A DNA stretch of 64,000 nt from Paucibacter sp. DJ2R-2 (GCF_025717675.1 NZ_JAJIRT010000004.1:248001-312000); one strand, 5' to 3'; counted from the stretch's first letter, positions 7,970 through 18,299 are shown. Translations and numbers: made by a program. The notes: a model not told the origin generated them from the sequence alone.

Positions 7970-9268
7970 TCACAGCAAATTGATCTTCCTCGCCGCCGCC
8001 CGCAACTCCTCCCGGAAGTTCGGGTGCGCAATGTTGATCAGCTCCAGCGCGCGCTGCTTGGCCGATTTGCCGCGCAGCTGGGCGACGCCGAACTCGCTGA
8101 CGACGTAGTTGATGTCGTTCTTGCTGGTGCTCATATGCGTGCCCGGGGTCAGCGTGGGCACGATGCGGCTGATGCTGTCGTCCTTGGCGGTGGAGGGCAG
8201 GACGATGAAGGCCTTGCCGCCGCGCGAGCGGTTGGCGGCGCGCACAAAATCGCTCTGGCCGCCGGTGCCTGAATACGGCGTGGGGCCCAGGCTCTCCGAG
8301 CCGCACTGGCCCAGCAGGTCGATCTGCAGCGTGGCGTTGATGGCGACCAAGTTGTCGTTCTGGCCGGCCAGATAGGGGTCGTTGGTGAAATCGACCGGGT
8401 GCATTTCCAGGCCCGGGTTGCGGTCCATGAAACGGTAGAGCTTCTGCGAGCCCAGCGCAAAAGTGGCAACCATCTTGCCCGGCAGGTAGTTCTTGCGCTT
8501 GTTGGTAACGGCGCCGCTCTCGACCAGGCTCATGATGCCGTCGCCGATCATCTCGGTGTGCACGCCCAGGTCGCGCTTGGCACTGAGCTGCATGACCACG
8601 GCATCGGGAATGCCGCCATAGCCGATCTGCAGGGTCGAGCCGTCCTCGATCATGTCGGCCACGTACTTGCCGATCGCCTCTTGCACCGGGCCGATCTTGG
8701 GCAGGCCCACCTCGGCCACAGGCTCGCTGCTCTCGATCAGGCCGCTGACCTGGGAGATGTGCACGGTGCAAGCGCCGTTGGCGAAGGGCACATTGGGGTT
8801 GACCTCGAGGATCACGGCGCGCGCTTTCTTGATGGCGGCCATGGTGTAGTCGGCCCCGAGGCTGAGCGAGAAGTAACCATGGGCATCCATGGGCGAGGCC
8901 ATGGAGAGCACCACATCGGCCGGGATCTGGCCGCGCTCGATCAGGGACGGCATTTCGGAGAAATAGCTGGGGATGAAGTCGACCCAGCCTTCCTTGCCGC
9001 CGGCGCGCGAGGCGGCGCCGTAGAAGAAGGCCACATGGCGCACATGCTCGACGGTCTCGGGGTCGAAGTAGCCGTATTTGCGCACGGCCAGGATCTGGCC
9101 CAGCTTGATGTCGTGGAACTGCCGGCGCGCGGCGGACAGCGCATGCAAGAGCGTCGGCGGCTCGCCCACCCCGGTCGGGATGATGATGAAGTCGCCGTTG
9201 CGCAGCAGGCTCAGCGCATCTTCGGCCGCGGCCAGGCGGGTCTTGCGGTACAGATCTTGGACGGACAT
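7970..9268 (-). CDS. Acetyl-CoA hydrolase/4-hydroxybutyrate CoA-transferase family protein
   Basis: This 432-residue protein shows the hallmarks of family I CoA-transferases of the Cat1/AbfT type: the glycine-rich G-Y-G-G-I-P-D-A-V segment and the catalytic glutamate E239 in H-T-E-M-I-G-D-G, which forms the glutamyl-CoA thioester. It is followed by the CoA-binding C-terminal domain with G-T-G-G-Q-S-D-F. It would move CoA between acetyl-CoA and a short carboxylate (acetate, propionate, succinate or 4-hydroxybutyrate) in the cytoplasm. The exact pair is not readable. I chose ATG 9268 (M-S-V-Q-D-L-Y) over an upstream in-frame ATG at 9325 because the extension is Arg-rich and not family-like. Confidence 0.88.
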   Translation of the reverse strand: MSVQDLYRKTRLAAAEDALSLLRNGDFIIIPTGVGEPPTLLHALSAARRQFHDIKLGQILAVRKYGYFDPETVEHVRHVAFFYGAASRAGGKEGWVDFIPSYFSEMPSLIERGQIPADVVLSMASPMDAHGYFSLSLGADYTMAAIKKARAVILEVNPNVPFANGACTVHISQVSGLIESSEPVAEVGLPKIGPVQEAIGKYVADMIEDGSTLQIGYGGIPDAVVMQLSAKRDLGVHTEMIGDGIMSLVESGAVTNKRKNYLPGKMVATFALGSQKLYRFMDRNPGLEMHPVDFTNDPYLAGQNDNLVAINATLQIDLLGQCGSESLGPTPYSGTGGQSDFVRAANRSRGGKAFIVLPSTAKDDSISRIVPTLTPGTHMSTSKNDINYVVSEFGVAQLRGKSAKQRALELINIAHPNFREELRAAARKINLL

Positions 9269-9409
9269 GGGGAGCCTGCCTTTTCTATGCTGCCGGCGGC
9301 GCGGGCCTTCCCGCGCCTGGGACAATGACGATCACCCCATCCTAGGCCGGGCAGCTTGCGGCGCGCTTGCAAAAGTGCGCGGAACTTCAACCTGACCTGA
9401 CCCTCGCCC

Positions 9410-10165
9410 ATGAGTTCCGCCCCCCATGTCCGCCCCTATGTCCAGGAAACCCTGGGCACGCTGAGCCTGCAGTTTTCCCACAGCGCCATCCAGAGCCGCA
9501 TGGAACTGCTGCGGCCCGACGCCCTGGACCTCAGCTACACCCAGCTGATGATGGGCTTTCTGCTGTTCCAGCCGGCCCCGGCGCGCCTGGCCATGATCGG
9601 CCTGGGTGGCGGCTCCCTGGCCAAGTTCTGCCACCGCCACCTACCCGCGGCCCAGATCCAGGTGCTGGAGATCAACCCCCATGTGATCGCCCTGCGCCAG
9701 CGCTTCGGCGTGCCGGCCGACAGCGCGCGCTTCTTGGTCAGCGAGGCGGACGGCGCTGATTTCGTGGCCGCGCCACCGGCGCCACTCGATGTCTTGATGG
9801 TGGACGGCTTCGACCGCGAGGGCACGCCGCCGGCCCTGTGCTCGCAACGCTTCTACGCCGATTGCCACGCCGCCCTGGCCGCAGACGGCCTGCTGGTGCT
9901 GAATCTTCACAGCCACCATGCCGATGTGGAGCTGCATCTGGCGCGCCTGCGCGCCCTGTTCGGCGACGCGCTGCTGCAGGTGAACGACCCCGACGGCTGC
10001 AACCGCATCGTCATCGCTTGCCGGGGCGAGCTGCTGAGCCAGCCACGCGCCCATCTGCTGCGCCAGCCGGCGGGCCTGGACGGCGAGGCCTGGGCCGATC
10101 TGCGGCCGGCCATGGCGCGGGTCCATGCGGCCTGGCTGCGCTTGCAGAGTCAGGCCCAGCGCTAG
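9410..10165 (+). CDS. Spermidine synthase-like SAM-fold protein
   Basis: This 251-residue protein has a Rossmann-type methyltransferase/polyamine synthase fold. The glycine loop is I-G-L-G-G-G-S-L-A, the acidic residue ending beta-2 lies in V-L-E-I-N-P, and the active-site strand is L-D-V-L-M-V-D-G-F-D. This pattern matches spermidine-synthase-like proteins such as the COG0421 group. Length and lack of transmembrane helices mark it as the stand-alone type. Aminopropyl transfer is possible, but such paralogs often have unknown substrates. It is divergent from the CoA-transferase gene. Confidence 0.8.
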   Translation: MSSAPHVRPYVQETLGTLSLQFSHSAIQSRMELLRPDALDLSYTQLMMGFLLFQPAPARLAMIGLGGGSLAKFCHRHLPAAQIQVLEINPHVIALRQRFGVPADSARFLVSEADGADFVAAPPAPLDVLMVDGFDREGTPPALCSQRFYADCHAALAADGLLVLNLHSHHADVELHLARLRALFGDALLQVNDPDGCNRIVIACRGELLSQPRAHLLRQPAGLDGEAWADLRPAMARVHAAWLRLQSQAQR

Positions 10166-10305
10166 GGCCCATGCAGCGGCCGCCCGCTCACGCCCGGCGC
10201 TGTCGTTTCACACCGGCCTCTGTCCATCCGTCGCAGCCCGCTGGGGCGGGGCGGGCCTGAGCCCTAGCATGCGGGCATTGAGATTCCCCAGAGCGAGGAG
10301 CCCGC

Positions 10306-11250
<945 letters not shown>

Positions 11251-11292
11251 AGCCCAAGCCACCACGCCGCCCCCATCACAGAGACCGCCGCC

Positions 11293-12618
11293 ATGAACGC
11301 CTTCCTCGCCCTGGTCCGCAAAGACCTGTACCTGCATTTCTCCAACCGCCGCGCAGTGCTGATGAGCATCATCGCGCCCATCCTGATTGCCGCCTTCTTC
11401 GGCAGCCTGTTCGGCGGCAAAGGGGGCGGCAGCAGCAAAGCCAGCCCCGTGCCGATCGCCATCAGCGACCTGGACCACAGCCCCCTGACGGCCAAGATCA
11501 GCGCAGCCCTGCAGGCCGACACCAGCCTGGCCGTGCAGAGCCTGGACGCCGACGCCGCCCTGGCCCAGGTGAAAGCGGGCAAGCTGCGGGCGGCCATCGT
11601 GCTGCCGGCCGGCTTTGGCGAGCAGGCGGGCCGCGCCTTGTTCGCCGGACCCGAGGGCAAGCGCCCCGAGATCACCCTGCACTACGACCCTTCGCAGGCC
11701 ATGGTCCTGCCCATGGTGCGCGGCCTGCTGGCCCAGCATGTGATGCAGCTGGTCAGCGCCGACACCTTCAGCGGCCAAGGCGCGCCGGTGATGAAGGACA
11801 TGCGCGCCCAAGTGGCCGACAACACGGCGCTGCCGGCCGAGCAACGCCAGGAGCTGACGGCCATGTTCGACAGCATCGCCCGCGTGCAGGAGCGCAGCGC
11901 CCGTGCACCGCAAGCTGGGGCTTCAGCAGCTTCAGCCGCTGACACAGGCCGCAGCAGTTTCACCATGAGCCCGCCCTTCAGCACCCGCGAGCTGGAAGCC
12001 AGCGCCAAGGCCGATGTTCCCTACAACAGCTATGCCCATTCCTTTGCCGGCATGGGTGTGCAGTTCATCCTGATGATGGCCGTGGACATCGGCGTGGCCC
12101 TGCTGCTGATGCGCCGCCAAGGCCTCTGGCAGCGCCTGCGCGCAGCGCCCTTGTCCAAAGCACGTTTGCTGGGCAGCCGCATCGCCAGCTGCACCCTGAT
12201 CTCGCTGATCATCTTCGTGCTGATCTATGCGGTCGCCATCGCCGCTTTCGGTGTGCGGGTGCAGGGCAGCTGGCTGGGCTTTGCGGCCGTGCTGCTCGCC
12301 TTCTCCCTGCTCACGGCCAGCTTCGGCTTGCTGATCGCGGCCCTGGGCAAGTCGCCCGAGGCCACCCGCGGTCTGGCCATCCTGGCCACCTTGTTGATGG
12401 TCATGCTGGGCGGCGCCTGGGTGCCGTCCTTCGTCTTCCCCGAATGGCTGCAAACCGCCTCGCTTTTCATCCCGACCCGCTGGGCCGTGGACGGGCTCGA
12501 CGCCATGACCTGGCGTGGCCTGCCCTTCAGCGAGGCGCTCGCCCCGGTCGGCGTGATGCTGGGCTTTGCACTGGCCTTTGGGGCGCTGGCGATTGCGAGG
12601 TTCAGCTGGGAGGAGTGA
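11293..12618 (+). CDS. ABC-2 type transporter permease
   Basis: This 441-residue permease has the ABC-2 layout: one N-terminal transmembrane helix (about residues 22-37), a large extracytoplasmic domain (to about residue 245), then five C-terminal helices containing M-G-V-Q-F-I-L-M-M-A, L-I-S-L-I-I-F-V-L-I and a terminal F-I-P-T-R-W-A-V-D-G-L. This resembles the YhgE/Pip or NatB-like half of heterodimeric or homodimeric exporters. It is cotranscribed with the ATPase upstream and converges on the M61 peptidase gene. Confidence 0.9.
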   Translation: MNAFLALVRKDLYLHFSNRRAVLMSIIAPILIAAFFGSLFGGKGGGSSKASPVPIAISDLDHSPLTAKISAALQADTSLAVQSLDADAALAQVKAGKLRAAIVLPAGFGEQAGRALFAGPEGKRPEITLHYDPSQAMVLPMVRGLLAQHVMQLVSADTFSGQGAPVMKDMRAQVADNTALPAEQRQELTAMFDSIARVQERSARAPQAGASAASAADTGRSSFTMSPPFSTRELEASAKADVPYNSYAHSFAGMGVQFILMMAVDIGVALLLMRRQGLWQRLRAAPLSKARLLGSRIASCTLISLIIFVLIYAVAIAAFGVRVQGSWLGFAAVLLAFSLLTASFGLLIAALGKSPEATRGLAILATLLMVMLGGAWVPSFVFPEWLQTASLFIPTRWAVDGLDAMTWRGLPFSEALAPVGVMLGFALAFGALAIARFSWEE

Positions 12619-12634
12619 GGGGGGAGGGAACTCA

Positions 12635-12682
12635 GTGAACGGGTGAACGGGTGAACGGGTGAATCGTGAATCGCGAATGGTT
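12635..12682. repeat. Short tandem 8-mers (GTGAACGG), left copy of an inverted pair
   Basis: Three consecutive copies of GTGAACGG are followed by degenerate GTGAATCG, TGAATCG and CGAATGGTTG units. A related block in inverted orientation lies at 14919-14946, so the two flank the M61 peptidase gene. The block is in the convergent gap between the ABC permease and the peptidase. No function is apparent. Confidence 0.5.
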
Positions 12683-12723
12683 GGGTCCGGAACGGCCGTG
12701 AGGCTCACCAGTTCACCCACTCC

Positions 12724-14697
12724 TCACTTCCGCGGCGCCAGCACGCCGCCATCCAGTCGCTCCGCACCGCCCTCGATGCGGCTCAGGCGCGGGTAGCGCA
12801 GGCCGCCGCGGTAGTCGATCTTGACCTGGCGGTAGCGGTCGCCCTCTCGCAGCAGCAGCTCCAGCGGCGCGGCGCCACTCTTGTTGGCCGTGATGGCGGC
12901 GGACAGGCGCTCGCTCTTGTAGGCCTGGTGGTTGACGGCCACCACGGTGACGGCGCGGCTCAGGCCCGCCTCGAAAGCGGGGCTGCCCCAGAGCACGGCC
13001 TCGACCTTGCCGTCGCGCTTGAGGTTGAGGCCCAGGCTGTAGGCGAAGTCGTCGTTCTTCCATTCGGAATCATCGGCGCGAGCGAACTCGCTGGGTGTCT
13101 CGGCCCAGCTCAGGCGCCAGCCGGCACGGGCCAGGCCGTCCAGCGGCGCCTCGGGGCCTTTGTGGTCCAGGCGTTGGCGCAAGAAGGCGGCCCAGTCACG
13201 CGGCTGCACACGGTTCAGAGTGGCGACGATGTCCTCGAAGGTGTAGGTCAGCGGCGCGATGCGGCCGTCTTCCACACCGAAGAACAAGCGCGCGAAATCA
13301 TCGAGGCTGCGCGCCCCGCCGCTCTGCTCGCGAATCCAGGTGTCGGCGTCGAGCCAGATCAGGCCGCTCTCGGCGTAGTAGTCGGCGCCACGCTGCCAGC
13401 TTCCCCAGTCATTGCCGCTGCGGCTCTTGGCCATGGCGGCTTCGTTGGTGGTGTCCTGCAGAGTGCGCCAGATCCGGCCGGCGCGGTGGCTGTAGGTGGC
13501 CGCGATCTCGGCCCAGGCGTCGCGCGCCTGCTCGGGGCTGACCAGGCCAGCGCGCACCGCCAGCACCCGGCCCCAGTAATCGGTCTGGCCCTCATACAGC
13601 CAGAGCAGGCTGTCCTGCATGGGCACGTTGTACTGCGGTGTCCAGAGGTCGGCCGGGCGGCGGAACTTGCCGTTCCAGGAATGGGTGTACTCATGCGGCA
13701 GCAGGCTGCGGCTGCCGGCGCGCTTGCCCCAGTCCTTGAAGTAGCCCAGGCCCACGCCGTTCTCGCTGCTCTCGTGGTGCTCCAGGCCGATGCCGCTCAT
13801 GCGGCCGGAGATGGCCAGCAGAAAGTCGTAATGCTTGAAATGCCGGGAGGCGAACAGGCGGTCAGCCTGGACCACCAGGTTTTTGTGGGCCTGGATCTGC
13901 GCTTCGCTGACCTGTAACTCGGCGGGGTCATCGGCCATGAGGTTGAGCACCACGGGCTTGGGATGGCCGGGCGGGTCCAGTTCGATGCGGCGGGTGTGGG
14001 CGCCGGCGAACATAGGCGAATCGGCCAGGGTCTCCAAGCTGACCTGCTTGAAGCGCAGGCGCTGGCGGCCCGGCCCTTCCTCGACTTGGCCGTCTACACG
14101 CAGGGCGCTGGCCTGGGTCCAGCCGGCCGGCAGGCTCACCTCGGCCTGCATCTGGATGGCGCTGGCATGGTGGCCGGCCGGGTAGAGCAGCATGCTGATC
14201 CACTGCAGGTTCAGCATCTCGGGCGTCATCACCACCCGGCCCCCTTCACGCTGCACCGGGCTCAGGAACTGGAAGGCCAGGTTCAGCTCGTTCACGCCAG
14301 CCGGCACCTCGACATGAAAAGCAAAGGGGTCCACCGTGTCACGCAGCCAGGCCAGCTCCTGCGTGCCAGCATGGATCTTGAGTCCGGCCAGGCGGTCCAC
14401 CGTGCCATAGGGGCCATGGGCACCGGGCAAGTAACGCGGAAACAGCAGGGTCAGGCGTCCGGCCTTCACGGGCAGTTGCTGGCGCACCTGGAAGATGTGG
14501 CGATCCAGATCGGTGGCATCAACCTGGATGCGGATGGGGCCGAGGTAGGGCTGGTCCTGGGGCGGCGGAATCGGGTGCTGGGCCTGGGCCGACCCGAGGC
14601 TGAACAGACCGCAGAGGCTGAGGACGGCGCTCGCAGCGGCGACCCGCGTCAAACGAGCCCAGCCTTGCGGCATTGGCAACATCGGAATGTGCGACAT
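12724..14697 (-). CDS. M61 family metallopeptidase (glycyl aminopeptidase type) with PDZ domain
   Basis: This 657-residue protein has a Sec signal peptide ending at A-Q-A (about residue 39). The zinc motif is H335-E-Y-T-H339-S-W-N-G-K, with the third ligand E369 in W-L-Y-E-G, the classic M61 signature. An N-terminal beta domain precedes it, and a PDZ-like domain (V-L-W-G-S-P-A-F-E-A-G-L) lies near the C-terminus. It should be a periplasmic or exported aminopeptidase favouring N-terminal Gly/Ala. ATG 14697 is preceded by a strong GGAGGAGAG ribosome binding site, so the longer open frame upstream is not used. It is flanked by inverted short repeats. Confidence 0.92.
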   Translation of the reverse strand: MSHIPMLPMPQGWARLTRVAAASAVLSLCGLFSLGSAQAQHPIPPPQDQPYLGPIRIQVDATDLDRHIFQVRQQLPVKAGRLTLLFPRYLPGAHGPYGTVDRLAGLKIHAGTQELAWLRDTVDPFAFHVEVPAGVNELNLAFQFLSPVQREGGRVVMTPEMLNLQWISMLLYPAGHHASAIQMQAEVSLPAGWTQASALRVDGQVEEGPGRQRLRFKQVSLETLADSPMFAGAHTRRIELDPPGHPKPVVLNLMADDPAELQVSEAQIQAHKNLVVQADRLFASRHFKHYDFLLAISGRMSGIGLEHHESSENGVGLGYFKDWGKRAGSRSLLPHEYTHSWNGKFRRPADLWTPQYNVPMQDSLLWLYEGQTDYWGRVLAVRAGLVSPEQARDAWAEIAATYSHRAGRIWRTLQDTTNEAAMAKSRSGNDWGSWQRGADYYAESGLIWLDADTWIREQSGGARSLDDFARLFFGVEDGRIAPLTYTFEDIVATLNRVQPRDWAAFLRQRLDHKGPEAPLDGLARAGWRLSWAETPSEFARADDSEWKNDDFAYSLGLNLKRDGKVEAVLWGSPAFEAGLSRAVTVVAVNHQAYKSERLSAAITANKSGAAPLELLLREGDRYRQVKIDYRGGLRYPRLSRIEGGAERLDGGVLAPRK

Positions 14698-15044
14698 GGT
14701 GGTTCTCTCCTCCCTGGGCCAGCGCTTGAAAGAGCGGCGCGCACTGGCGATCTTGTGAACTGGATTCGATTCGGCTGCTCTGATCAGGCAGCCGCCACGA
14801 TAGCGAGCGGCAGCGCTTTGCAAATCCAGGTTGACCCGCCCTCGTGAGCATTCACACCCGGCGCTGGCGGCCAGGCTCAAGTAAGGCAGACCGTAGCGCG
14901 GCCGCCTGCCCCGCTTGTTCAACCATTCACCATTCACCTGTTCACCACACACCCCAAGGTGAACATTGCCACCCCCCTCATTTCCCGCTCCGGCCGTGGC
15001 TTGGCCTCCGCTACAGTGAGGCCACGTCCTCCCGGAGCCGCAGC
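14698..15044. other. Divergent intergenic region, 347 bp
   Basis: This region holds the upstream regions of the M61 gene (minus) and the ClpP-like gene (plus). It contains the right-hand ATTCACC-type repeat block and no gene I can support. I see no clear promoter hexamers. Confidence 0.4.
14919..14946. repeat. ATTCACC repeats, right copy of the inverted pair
   Basis: The sequence reads as CAACCATTCAC, CATTCACC, TGTTCACC. Its reverse complement (GGTGAACAGGTGAATGG...) aligns with the left block at 12635-12682, allowing a 6-base gap. A further inverted AAGGTGAAC follows at 14955-14963. Confidence 0.45.
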
Positions 15045-16736
15045 ATGAGCCTGAAGAACCACGATCCGACGCAGGCGGATCACTCCGGCGAGAGCGCCAG
15101 CCAGACCCCGGCGCCGGGCGGCGACCCGACCGGCTGGCAACAGGCCGCCAAGGCTCGCCCCCGCTCGGCCAGCCCAAAGCGCGCCGCCCACCCAGTGCCC
15201 ACCGAACGCCGACCCGGCTATCTCGCCTCGCACTGGCATGGCGAGCAGAACCTGGCGCAAAGCTTCTGGCTTAACAATGTGCTGCTGTCGGTGCCGCTGG
15301 CCATGCTGCTGACCGGCGTGATGAGCTGGATCAGCGTCAAGGGCGGCAGCCTGCAAATCAGCGCCATCGCCACCTTGCTGGGCTGGCCGCTGCTGATGGC
15401 CTTCAATGTCTGGTGCATCGTCGGCGCCTGGCGGGCCGCGCGCGAATACCTGCGCATGGGCGGCGCCGCGCTCTGGACCTGGCTGGCTCGCCTGTCCCTG
15501 GGCCTGGGGGCGCTGCAAATGGCGGCCTCGCTGCTGTTCGGCTTGCTACCCGATCTGGGCGAGTACTGGCAGATGGCGCGCGGCATCGACCCGATCGGCC
15601 AAGCCACGCTGAAGGTGTCGGCGGACGGCCATGTCGTGCAGCTGCGCGGCCCGATCGGCATGGGCGATGCTGGCCGCCTGCAACGTCTGCTCGAGGCCAC
15701 ACCGACGGTGCGTCGCCTTGAGCTGGCTTCGCCCGGCGGCCGGGTCTATGAGGCCGAGCAGGTGGTGGCCTTGATGAGCAAGAGCCGCTACAACACCCGC
15801 GCCGTGGGCAATTGCGAGAGCGCCTGCACCCTGCTTTTTCTGGCCGGCCGCGAGCGCCAGCTGATGCCCGGCGCGCAACTGGGCTTCCACCGCGCCTCCA
15901 CCGGCACCTACAACCCGGTGTTCGACGAGCTGGCCAACCAGGAGCTGGCCGCCCTCTACCGGCGCATCGGTCTGCCCGAAGACTTCATCCGCCGAACGGT
16001 CAAGACGCCGTCGAGCAGCATGTGGTACCCACACAGCGACGAACTGGTGGCCCACGCCTTGATCGCCGCTCTGCCGCAAACCCTGGATGTGGCCCTGCCG
16101 GCCGGCCAGGACAACCAGGCGGCCGATTTTGCCGACGCCCTGCAAGGCAGCCCGGCATGGCATGCGCTGGACCAGCGCTTTACCGGCACCCTGGAACGCC
16201 TGGCTGCGCGCATGCAGGCGGCCCGCGCCGCGGCCGCCACTGACGAAGCGCTGCAAAGCCTGGGCTATGCCGAGCTGGCGCCGCGCATGCCGGAGCTGAT
16301 CGCCTCGGTCAACCCCGTCCAGCGTCGGCAATATGCGCAGCTGCTGCGCGCCCAGCTGAAAACAGCACTGGGCCAGCCGGGCACAGGGAGCGAAGCTTGC
16401 CTGGCCTTGCTGTCAGGCCAGGTGGCGCTGCGCCGGCAGCTGCCGCTGGAGCTGCAGATCCGGGAGACCGCCTGGTTGGTCGAGGCCGCACGCAGCGAGC
16501 CGCCGCGCTTTGCACCCAAGCCCGCCACGGCCATCGAGCTGGAAGTGATGCGGCGCACGCTCGGCTCGCACAGCCCGGGCTTGCTGGCCGGCTTGTGGGA
16601 GCAGACCGCGGCGCCGCCCAGCGGCCGCGCCGCCGCCAACCGCTGCGAGACCGTCATCCAGACCCTGGACCGCGCCGCCGCTCTGCCGGTGGCCCAGCGC
16701 GAACTCGCCGAACGGGTGTTGTTTCAGCGGCTCTGA
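15045..16736 (+). CDS. Membrane protein with periplasmic ClpP/crotonase-like serine hydrolase domain
   Basis: This 563-residue protein begins with a polar N-terminus of about 70 residues. Transmembrane helices lie near residues 75-98, 103-128 and 145-170. After these comes a domain with the ClpP-like pattern: a G-P-I-G strand-turn, L-A-S-P-G-G-R (oxyanion region), the candidate nucleophile S259 in N-C-E-S-A-C-T-L, and the candidate base H282 in G-F-H-R. This matches predicted periplasmic ClpP-fold proteins of the COG3904 type. The C-terminal 200 residues are helical with no recognised domain. Start ATG 15045 follows CCGGAGCCGC. The substrate and proteolytic activity are unproven. Confidence 0.7.
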   Translation: MSLKNHDPTQADHSGESASQTPAPGGDPTGWQQAAKARPRSASPKRAAHPVPTERRPGYLASHWHGEQNLAQSFWLNNVLLSVPLAMLLTGVMSWISVKGGSLQISAIATLLGWPLLMAFNVWCIVGAWRAAREYLRMGGAALWTWLARLSLGLGALQMAASLLFGLLPDLGEYWQMARGIDPIGQATLKVSADGHVVQLRGPIGMGDAGRLQRLLEATPTVRRLELASPGGRVYEAEQVVALMSKSRYNTRAVGNCESACTLLFLAGRERQLMPGAQLGFHRASTGTYNPVFDELANQELAALYRRIGLPEDFIRRTVKTPSSSMWYPHSDELVAHALIAALPQTLDVALPAGQDNQAADFADALQGSPAWHALDQRFTGTLERLAARMQAARAAAATDEALQSLGYAELAPRMPELIASVNPVQRRQYAQLLRAQLKTALGQPGTGSEACLALLSGQVALRRQLPLELQIRETAWLVEAARSEPPRFAPKPATAIELEVMRRTLGSHSPGLLAGLWEQTAAPPSGRAAANRCETVIQTLDRAAALPVAQRELAERVLFQRL

Positions 16737-17321
16737 AGCTGGCGGGCCTTGCCAGGCAAGACCTGACCCCAGGTCCGGCCCGTACACCCCGCCCCAGACT
16801 GGCGCAGATCAGCACCGGGCCGAGGCGCCGCGCACCACAAGCGAGCAAACGACGGGCTGGCGCATGATCTGAGGCTCGCCCAGACACCCCCTCAAGCGCG
16901 GGGTCCCCAGGGAATACGCGTAGCGCTGACACGCGACTGTCACGGGCGCTTGGGTATGCTGACCAACGGAAAAGTGCTGGAGGAGTGGAAGCGTGAGAAG
17001 GCGCTCCGGGCCTCAGTCAACAAGGGTCAAGTCTTGCCCCTCGTGCTGAATGCCCACCAAGGAGACCGTCTTCTTTCTTTTTCCATGATTCGCAAACGTT
17101 TGGCAGCTTGGATTCAGGCGTACAGATGTCTTGCAAATGCCCTTGCTAGAACTGCCTGGCGCGAGCCTCGCGGCGGCTTGCTCTGCGGAGCGCGCGGCGG
17201 CGATGACCCGACCTGGCAGGCCAGTACCGTCCTGGAAACCGGTCTTTGAAGGCGGCTCCGTCGCATCACGTACTGCAATCTTGTTTCACATCCTTGTTCA
17301 ACCTTTGCTGAGAACCACACC
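16737..17321. other. Intergenic region, 585 bp, with back-to-back hairpins
   Basis: No gene is supported here. Just after the stop of the ClpP-like gene, 16744-16782 can fold as an outer GGGCC/GGCCC pair enclosing TTGCC/GGCAA and GACCTG/CAGGTC hairpins. It includes GCAAGACCTGACCCC (16756-16770), a 14-15-mer that recurs in the window, with an inverted near-copy at 17024-17037. The rest presumably carries the promoter of the PEP-CTERM gene, but no hexamers stand out. Confidence 0.4.
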
Positions 17322-18137
17322 ATGTTGATCCAAAAGACTTCCCTCGCCCTGGCTCTGGCCTTGGCCGCCGCTGTGCCCGCCCATGCGGACATCTCTGTCG
17401 CCGGCACCGGCGGCACCTACACCCAGTCCTTCGACAGCCTGGCCAACAGCGGCAGCGCCGCCGTGGCTTGGGCGAACGACAGCACCTTGGCCGGCTGGAG
17501 CCTGTTCAACAAGGACAGCGTGGCCATCGCCACCTACACCGCTGACAACGGCGGCTCCAACGCCGGCAGCTTCCGCAGCTACGGCGCCGCTGGCGTGGCC
17601 GAGCGCGCCCTGGGTGGCTCTGCTTCGGGCGGTACCTACTTCGGTTCGCCGGCTTCCAATACCGTGGCCGGCTGGATCGCCGTCGCCCTGAACAACGACA
17701 CCGGTGCAGCACTGAGCGGCTTCAAGCTCGCCTTCGACGGCGAACAATGGCGCAATGGCGGCAACGCCGCCGCCCAGACCATGGTGCTGGAATATGGCTT
17801 CGGCGCCAGCTTCGCTACCGTCGCCAGCTGGACCGCCCCGGGCGGCAACTTCGACTTCACTTCGCCGGTGGTCGGCGCCACCGCTGCTGCTGTTGACGGC
17901 AACGGCGCGGGCCTGGTGGCCGGCCGCGGTGGTGAAGTGAGCACCACCTGGGCCGCCGGCGACACCCTGTGGGTGCGTTGGGTCGAAAAGAACGACGCCG
18001 GCAATGACCACGGTCTGGCCATCGACAACGTCAGCATCCAGGCCGTGAGCGCCGTGCCGGAACCTTCGACCTACGCCATGTTGCTGGCCGGTCTGGGCTG
18101 CGTGGGCTTCATCGCCCGCCGTCGCAAGGCTGCCTGA
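17322..18137 (+). CDS. PEP-CTERM sorting domain-containing protein
   Basis: This 271-residue exported protein has a Sec signal peptide (cleavage near A-H-A, about residue 23) and a C-terminal sorting tail: V-P-E-P-S-T-Y-A, a hydrophobic helix (M-L-L-A-G-L-G-C-V-G-F-I-A) and R-R-R-K-A-A. The PEP motif and helix are the substrate signal of the exosortase system (EpsH/XrtA family), which cleaves and probably attaches such proteins at the envelope or in the exopolysaccharide matrix. The mature part is Gly/Ala/Ser/Asn-rich, probably a beta sandwich, with no enzymatic motif. A strong terminator follows. Confidence 0.88.
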   Translation: MLIQKTSLALALALAAAVPAHADISVAGTGGTYTQSFDSLANSGSAAVAWANDSTLAGWSLFNKDSVAIATYTADNGGSNAGSFRSYGAAGVAERALGGSASGGTYFGSPASNTVAGWIAVALNNDTGAALSGFKLAFDGEQWRNGGNAAAQTMVLEYGFGASFATVASWTAPGGNFDFTSPVVGATAAAVDGNGAGLVAGRGGEVSTTWAAGDTLWVRWVEKNDAGNDHGLAIDNVSIQAVSAVPEPSTYAMLLAGLGCVGFIARRRKAA

Positions 18138-18150
18138 GCCTTCTGCCCTC

Positions 18151-18199
18151 GGTGAGTGAGCGGCGCGGCCCACCGCCGCGCTGCCTCACCATTTTTTTT
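18151..18199 (+). terminator. Rho-independent terminator after the PEP-CTERM gene
   Basis: The stem has two parts: GGTGAG (18151-18156) pairs with CTCACC (18185-18190), and GCGGCG pairs with CGCCGC inside it. A run of eight T residues (18192-18199) follows directly. It lies 14 bases after the stop and separates this gene from the metallohydrolase. Confidence 0.8.
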
Positions 18200-18299
18200 C
18201 AAACCGGGGCGCCTGTGCTGTCACAGCGCAGGCGCTGCCGGCGATTGCCCGATTTCCGCGCCGCCACTGCGCCGCGCCACTTTGCCAGGTCGAACCACC

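Noticed and set aside
14844-15044. N-terminal extension of the ClpP-like membrane protein
   Set aside because: It would translate the ATTCACC repeat block and give a His/Pro/Arg-rich leader; ATG 15045 follows a purine-rich site and a plausible cytoplasmic N-terminus.
16950-17249. A 99-residue plus-strand frame before the first PEP-CTERM gene
   Set aside because: No domain, poor codon pattern and no clear ribosome binding site; the following gene has its own promoter space here.
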